Part shown: positions 7,044-10,620 of the stretch, piece by piece
Position numbering within the stretch: the stretch's first letter is position 1
Layout of the letters: each line of letters starts with the position of its first letter
Assembly (NCBI GenBank): GCA_902782655.1
Contig: CACZNY010000266.1
Span: 1 to 10,620, forward strand
Reading direction: 5' to 3'
Length of the DNA: 10,620 nucleotides
From: an uncultured Lachnospiraceae bacterium
Lineage (GTDB): Bacteria > Bacillota > Clostridia > Lachnospirales > Lachnospiraceae
Made by a program: the position numbers and the translations under genes
Notes under the pieces: generated by a model
Told to the model about the DNA's origin: nothing
The model's input: the letters and a program-made list of their open reading frames with translations, nothing else
Database searches by the model: none

Positions 7044-8186
7044 TTACTTTCTCACAAACCTCCTCAGGCCGGGCACGGCTTCTTTTATCCCTTCCGCTGC
7101 ATAACGTATCTCCTCTATGTCGGTTTGCGGAGAAAGCGAGATCCTTATTGTAGAATCAAGCTGCCACTGCTCGACCCCTATGGCCTTCAATGTAGCGGAA
7201 ATCTGAGGCCTGTTTGAAGAACATGCACTTCCGGCAGATACATAGATCTCCTTCTGCTCAAGCGCATGCACCAGCACCTCGGCCCTGACTCCCTTTACCG
7301 ACAGTGAAATGATATAGGGCACATCCCCGCCATTCACTTTAATATCCGCAAGCTCTGATATCTCATCGATAAAAACATTCTTAAGTCTTTCCATATGAGA
7401 ATAAGCATCGTCTATATCCTCATATCGCTTTGATGCGGCACAGGCAAAGCCGGCCACTCCTGGTACGTTCTCGGTCCCTGATCGGTAGCCTTTCTGATGT
7501 CCTCCTCCGTGTATCATCGGAGACAGTCTGGCTCTCTCTGATTTATACAAAAGGCCGACCCCCTTGGGTCCGTGAATTTTGTGGGAAGAAACAGACAGCA
7601 GATCAATATGATTATCCCTGGGTATCAGGCTTATCTTTCCAAATCCCTGTACATCATCCACATGAAACAGGCAATCCGGCTGCCTGTCATGTATCAGCTT
7701 TCCGATCTTTGCTATAGGCTCCACTGCTCCTATTTCGTTATTAACATGCATCACGGAAACCATGAGCGTCCTTTCCGTGAGAAAATTCTCAAGCTGCTCC
7801 AGATCTATATGACCTTCACTGTCCACATCAAGGAAATCGACTGAAGCGCCAAGAGCCTTGAGATACTCTATCGTCTGCAAAACTGCCGGATGCTCTATCC
7901 GGGTCGTAATTATATGGCTTCCTCTTCTCCTGCTCGTAAAGTATGTTCCGATCAAAGCAAGGTTATCAGACTCCGTCCCGCCCGAGGTAAATATAAGCTC
8001 GCTTTCCTTGCATTTCAGTATCCCCGTAAGGATCTCGCGGGCTTTTCTTATGTGCTGCTCCGCTTCAAATCCCTTGCGGTGAAGGCTGGCCGTATTGCCG
8101 TAATCCTCAAGCATTATCTCCTGCATCAGGTGCGCCGCTTCAAAATCCACCTTTGTTGTAGCTGCATTATCAAGATAGCATTCCAT
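7044..8186 (-). CDS. NifS/IscS-type PLP-dependent cysteine desulfurase
   Basis: Releases sulfur from cysteine as an enzyme-bound persulfide for Fe-S cluster assembly or tRNA thiolation. The 380-aa protein has YLDNAATT at the N-terminus, SGGTESDN (68-75), H99, HVDDVQ with D177 and Q180, PLP-binding K203 in SSHKIHGPKG, GTEN (237-240) and the mobile-loop catalytic C322 in SAGSACSSN. The ATG at 8186 is preferred because AAAGGA lies six bases upstream and homology begins at once; a TTG at 8201 would only add five residues. The start comes one base after the mtaB TGA. Adjacency to the methylthiotransferase, which consumes sulfur and Fe-S clusters, suggests a dedicated supply, but no IscU-type scaffold or ThiI-like gene is present in the window. 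The subtype (NifS versus IscS) is not certain. Confidence 0.93.
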   Translation of the reverse strand: MECYLDNAATTKVDFEAAHLMQEIMLEDYGNTASLHRKGFEAEQHIRKAREILTGILKCKESELIFTSGGTESDNLALIGTYFTSRRRGSHIITTRIEHPAVLQTIEYLKALGASVDFLDVDSEGHIDLEQLENFLTERTLMVSVMHVNNEIGAVEPIAKIGKLIHDRQPDCLFHVDDVQGFGKISLIPRDNHIDLLSVSSHKIHGPKGVGLLYKSERARLSPMIHGGGHQKGYRSGTENVPGVAGFACAASKRYEDIDDAYSHMERLKNVFIDEISELADIKVNGGDVPYIISLSVKGVRAEVLVHALEQKEIYVSAGSACSSNRPQISATLKAIGVEQWQLDSTIRISLSPQTDIEEIRYAAEGIKEAVPGLRRFVRK

Positions 8187-8187
8187 T

Positions 8188-9483
8188 TCAAGTCCTTTCA
8201 AACAGTATTACTTCACCCTGTCTCCTAATACTCCCCTCTGCGATATCCCCCGCATCGAAAGCTCCTCTTTCATCGTATACCTTCAAGTATTCCCTTGTAT
8301 ATCCTGAACGCAGGATCCTTCCTCCCGCCTCTTCCAGGTCTTCAAAAAGAACCTCCGCCCTGGCGCCCGTCTTAATGTGTCTGTCCTCAAATTCTCTCTT
8401 TTTTTCGGCATTTATCTTCATTAAGACGACAGATCTCTCATGTTTTACAGCCTCGGTCAGCTGCCCTTCCATCCTGTCAGCAGCTGTTCCCCTGCGCCGT
8501 GAAAACTTAAAAACATGAGTCTCATAGAAATTCATGCGTTGTACAAAACCCACGGTTTCCTCAAATTCAGTCTCGGTTTCTCCCGGAAATCCGGTAATGA
8601 TATCCGTAGTTATAGCAGGATCATCAAAGCAGCCTCTCAAAATATCTACCGCTTCGGCATATTCATCGGTTGTATATCTGCGGTTCATTCTTTTAAGAAC
8701 CGTATCTGATCCGGACTGAAGGCTCAGATGAAAATGGGGACAAATCTGCTTTATTTCCCTTAATCCTGCCGCAAATTCTTCTGTTACGGTACGTGGTTCA
8801 AGGGAACTGAGCCGTATCCGCTCCACTCCTTCCGTTTCCGACATCGCCCGTAAAAGTCCCAGCAGATCCTCATGATCCGCTTCCCTGTCCTTCCCAAATG
8901 AAGAAATGTGTATACCGGTAGGCACGAATTCCTTGTATCCTGCCTTTACATACTGTCTGGTCTCTTCTATTATTTCCCTCACAGTCCTTGAGCATATCCT
9001 GCCCCTTGCATATGGGATGATACAATAGGAGCAGAATTGATTGCATCCGTCCTGCACCTTAATAAAACACCTTGTATGAAGCGCATCCTCAGGAAGGTCA
9101 CCACGGCAGCCATTATCAGACTCTGTCTTCTCCCTTCCTGCAAAATATCCATCCAGAATACCGGCTATATCCCTTTTTTCTTCATTTGAAACACAGATAT
9201 CTGCTTCTTCCGGTATTACACCCCGCGCCCTGCGGGTGTTGACATAGCAGCCGGCTGCAACTATGACGGCATCAGGGTTGAGTCTCCTGGCTCTGTTCAG
9301 CATCTGTCTTGTTTTTCTGTCTGCAATATTCGTTACCGAACAGGTATTGATTATATATATGTCAGCTTTTTGGTCAAAAGGTATAATATCATACCCTTTT
9401 TCTGCCAGCTCCTTCATCATTTTTTCCGTTTCGTAGGAGTTGACCTTGCATCCCAGATTGTGAAAAGCGACTGATTTACCCAT
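8188..9483 (-). CDS. mtaB: tRNA (N6-threonylcarbamoyladenosine(37)-C2)-methylthiotransferase MtaB
   Basis: Radical-SAM methylthiotransferase that converts t6A37 to ms2t6A in tRNAs decoding ANN codons. The 431-aa protein shows the three-part family layout. The N-terminal UPF0004 domain has the auxiliary cluster cysteines C12 (NLGCKVNSYE), C48 (NTCSVT) and C79 (AGCYV). The radical-SAM core has CNQFCSYC (C147, C151, C154). A C-terminal TRAM-like domain follows from about residue 370 (TGARAEVLFED). NLGCKVN with this TRAM arrangement favours MtaB over MiaB or RimO. The ATG at 9483 is set by the conserved N-terminus, although the upstream purine stretch GACGAAAAAAAG is a weak ribosome-binding site. 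First gene of the minus-strand run, transcribed from the intergenic region shared with the HPr-like gene. Confidence 0.95.
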   Translation of the reverse strand: MGKSVAFHNLGCKVNSYETEKMMKELAEKGYDIIPFDQKADIYIINTCSVTNIADRKTRQMLNRARRLNPDAVIVAAGCYVNTRRARGVIPEEADICVSNEEKRDIAGILDGYFAGREKTESDNGCRGDLPEDALHTRCFIKVQDGCNQFCSYCIIPYARGRICSRTVREIIEETRQYVKAGYKEFVPTGIHISSFGKDREADHEDLLGLLRAMSETEGVERIRLSSLEPRTVTEEFAAGLREIKQICPHFHLSLQSGSDTVLKRMNRRYTTDEYAEAVDILRGCFDDPAITTDIITGFPGETETEFEETVGFVQRMNFYETHVFKFSRRRGTAADRMEGQLTEAVKHERSVVLMKINAEKKREFEDRHIKTGARAEVLFEDLEEAGGRILRSGYTREYLKVYDERGAFDAGDIAEGSIRRQGEVILFERT

Positions 9484-9514
9484 AAAACAAACTTTTTTTC
9501 GTCATCTTTTATCA

Positions 9515-9543
9515 TTGACAATTACAAAACGCAACTTTATCAT
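9515..9543 (+). promoter_or_regulatory. SigA-type promoter of the HPr-like gene
   Basis: TTGACA at 9515-9520, a 17-bp spacer, then TATCAT at 9538-9543: a perfect -35 and a 5/6 match to the -10. Expected transcription start is near 9550, giving a leader of about 65 nt before the ATG at 9616. Confidence 0.8.
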
Positions 9544-9570
9544 AATACGCGTGTAATGAAACTTACACAA
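9542..9570 (-). promoter_or_regulatory. Candidate promoter for mtaB, overlapping the HPr-like promoter
   Basis: On the minus strand TTGTGT (9565-9570), a 17-bp spacer and TATTAT (9542-9547) form a possible sigma-A promoter with a good -10 and a half-matching -35. Its -10 shares two bases with the -10 of the plus-strand promoter. A weaker alternative nearer mtaB exists (TTGCGT, 17 bp, TAAAAG). Confidence 0.45.
9551..9568. promoter_or_regulatory. Operator-like palindrome GTGTAA-N6-TTACAC
   Basis: Perfect 6-bp inverted repeat with a 6-bp centre. It lies at the predicted start site of the plus-strand promoter and across the spacer and -35 edge of the minus-strand candidate promoter. The geometry fits a dimeric repressor site controlling both directions, but I do not recognise the motif. 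Confidence 0.4.
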
Positions 9571-9615
9571 GAATAATCTATTTTTACTCAGCGATAAGTA
9601 TTAAGGAGGATTGAT

Positions 9616-9846
9616 ATGAAGACCGTACAGATCTCACTGAATTCAATCGACAAGGTAAAATCATTCGTAAATGATATCACTAAGTTCGATTATGATTTTG
9701 ATCTTGTGTCCGGAAGATACGTCATAGATGCAAAGTCTATCATGGGTATCTTCAGCCTTGACCTTTCCAAGCCCATCGACCTGAACATCCATGCCGAGGA
9801 TAATATCGATGATGTATTGAAGGTTCTTGAGCCTTATATGGTATAA
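9616..9846 (+). CDS. HPr-family small protein lacking the phospho-histidine
   Basis: 76-aa cytoplasmic protein, the only plus-strand gene. It resembles HPr of the phosphotransferase system in the second half: KSIMGIFSLDL matches the region around the regulatory Ser46 of HPr (here S41), and TKFDYDFDLVSGRYVIDA aligns with the preceding strands. The canonical GIHARPA loop is replaced by NSIDKVK, so the His15 position is Ser (S10 by my alignment) and the Arg17 position is D12. It therefore cannot accept phosphate from Enzyme I in the usual way. By analogy with Crh, which lacks the His but keeps Ser46, it may be a regulator phosphorylated by HPr kinase; this is inference. The start is well supported by AAGGAGG (9603-9609) six bases before the ATG. 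It is flanked by its own strong promoter and terminator, and codon use suggests good expression. Confidence 0.87.
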   Translation: MKTVQISLNSIDKVKSFVNDITKFDYDFDLVSGRYVIDAKSIMGIFSLDLSKPIDLNIHAEDNIDDVLKVLEPYMV

Positions 9847-9894
9847 GCTCTTACCGAAAGGTTTTTGAAGCGTCACAGGTATCAGGTATTGAGA

Positions 9895-9931
9895 GGACAA
9901 ATGCCGGCTCGGCGTTTGTCCTTATTTTATA
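9895..9931 (+). terminator. Rho-independent terminator of the HPr-like gene
   Basis: A 12-bp stem (GGACAAATGCCG, 9895-9906, pairing with 9910-9921, including one G-U pair) closes a 3-nt GCT loop and is followed by TTATTTTATA. It lies 48 bp after the TAA. The T-rich tail overlaps the stop codon of the converging minus-strand gene. No T-run follows on the minus strand, so it probably serves only the plus-strand transcript. Confidence 0.88.
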
Positions 9932-10620
9932 CTTCCGCTTCCTGCATTCCCTCTATCGGTTCATGACTCGCAATATAACGTCCCTTTATCTCGTAAAAAT
10001 GAAGGTCAAGCCCCCTGTATAAAGCAAGCTTATCCTTGCCCAGCACGTACAGCAGGCTGTCATCATATATGCCGTTTTCCATATCATACCTCAGAGCTTC
10101 CAGCGTATTCTGAACCTTATTGCCTATCGGTCTTGCATAATAAAAATCATTGGTCGTCATATCATGAAGATAGGCGTAATAGCTCAGATACTGATCTACC
10201 GCTCCATCCTCTATATCCATTACTATGTGATCGTATCTCCCTATAACATCATCCAATGCTTCGTTCCCGTCAAAGATCCCTGTGTACTCATAATCCCCTC
10301 TTGCAAATCTGATATGCCTCTCTAAAAGATACGGCAGCATATCGGCAAGCTGAAGAAAAAGGCAGACCGACAAAAGAATGACCAGGGTTCTCTCCTTCAT
10401 ATGCCTGAAAAGAAAGATGATCACACATGAAAGGATCATATAGCATACCGGCCAGATAAATCTTCCATTACTTCTGAATATCCCCACAAAGGTCCCAAAG
10501 AACCTGCCAAGATCGATCTTGACAAGAACCTTCTTTCCCCATGAGATTTCCGGGATTATGCTGAAGGCCAGAAAACAGAGTGCTGTAATGACCATAAGCT
10601 TTCTGCGAAGGCTGATTACC
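9927..10620 (-). CDS. Multi-pass membrane protein, DUF6311-like (partial, N-terminus off the right edge)
   Basis: The frame stays open through the right edge, so the ATG at 10595 is probably internal and only the C-terminal 231 codons are visible. Counting from that ATG, hydrophobic segments lie at about 1-17, 46-63 and 70-91, followed by a soluble tail of about 130 residues. Between the first two segments is GIFRSNGRFIWP, resembling the FRxSGRFxWP motif I associate with DUF6311 membrane proteins; that assignment is from memory and moderate. The tail (DHIVMDIEDGAVDQYLSYYAYL, LDLHFYEIKGRYI) looks like the extracytoplasmic domain at the end of large polysaccharide or glycosyltransferase-like membrane proteins. 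It converges on the HPr-like gene, and its TAA lies in that gene's terminator tail. The function is unknown. Confidence 0.75.
   Translation of the reverse strand, partial: VISLRRKLMVITALCFLAFSIIPEISWGKKVLVKIDLGRFFGTFVGIFRSNGRFIWPVCYMILSCVIIFLFRHMKERTLVILLSVCLFLQLADMLPYLLERHIRFARGDYEYTGIFDGNEALDDVIGRYDHIVMDIEDGAVDQYLSYYAYLHDMTTNDFYYARPIGNKVQNTLEALRYDMENGIYDDSLLYVLGKDKLALYRGLDLHFYEIKGRYIASHEPIEGMQEAEV

Noticed and set aside
8187..8201. TTG at 8201 as the start of the cysteine desulfurase
   Set aside because: The ATG at 8186 has AAAGGA at proper spacing and homology begins within a few residues of it; the AAAGGA would be inside the coding sequence if TTG were used.
9661..9900. 79-codon minus-strand frame opposite the HPr-like gene
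   Set aside because: The plus-strand frame has a matching promoter, AAGGAGG site, HPr-like motif and terminator; the opposite frame has none of these.
10593..10595. ATG at 10595 as the true start of the membrane protein
   Set aside because: The frame is open upstream to the edge (LRRKL precedes it), no ribosome-binding site is evident there, and the visible part starts in the middle of a membrane segment region.

Overview
The window looks like a chromosomal segment of an anaerobic Firmicute of the Clostridia, most probably Lachnospiraceae (Butyrivibrio/Roseburia-like). This is inferred from gene content: a ChvE-type sugar-binding lipoprotein beside a LytS/YesN-type two-component system, MtaB, RsmE and a small HPr-like protein. 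No rRNA, tRNA, CRISPR array, insertion sequence or phage gene is visible. Coding density is very high, and all genes except one small one lie on the minus strand.

Read in the direction of minus-strand transcription (right to left), the window has five parts. (1) 10620-9927: the C-terminal part of a multi-pass membrane protein, resembling DUF6311, cut by the right edge. (2) 9616-9846, plus strand: a 76-aa HPr-family protein that lacks the phospho-histidine. It has a strong promoter and a good terminator. (3) 9483-6303: three tightly packed genes for RNA modification and sulfur transfer, namely mtaB (tRNA methylthiotransferase), a NifS/IscS-type cysteine desulfurase, and rsmE (16S rRNA m3U1498 methyltransferase). 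(4) 6293-1288: four genes packed just as tightly, forming a sugar-sensing module. They are a membrane-anchored periplasmic-binding-protein-like sensor, a LytS/YesM-type histidine kinase, a YesN-type response regulator (REC plus AraC helix-turn-helix), and a XylF-like D-xylose-binding lipoprotein. A strong rho-independent terminator (1194-1251) ends the run. (5) 1048-1: the 5' part of chvE, the binding-protein gene of a monosaccharide ABC transporter, with its own leader; it runs off the left edge.

The likely logic is as follows. Extracellular sugar is read by one or both extracytoplasmic binding proteins attached to the sensor operon. The binding protein signals through the four-helix-like extracytoplasmic domain of the kinase. 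The AraC-type regulator is then phosphorylated at D55 and controls the adjacent chvE transporter operon, which starts after the terminator from a leader with a poor -35 box, as expected for an activator-dependent promoter. The closest known precedent is the XylFII-LytS-YesN system that controls xylFGH in Clostridium beijerinckii. The difference here is a second, XylF-like lipoprotein downstream of the regulator, so three binding proteins of one superfamily lie within about 6.3 kb.

Gene starts in the 9483-1288 run overlap or nearly touch the preceding stops, so translational coupling across the run is plausible. No internal terminator was seen. The sugar sensor may therefore be transcribed at a basal level together with housekeeping genes.
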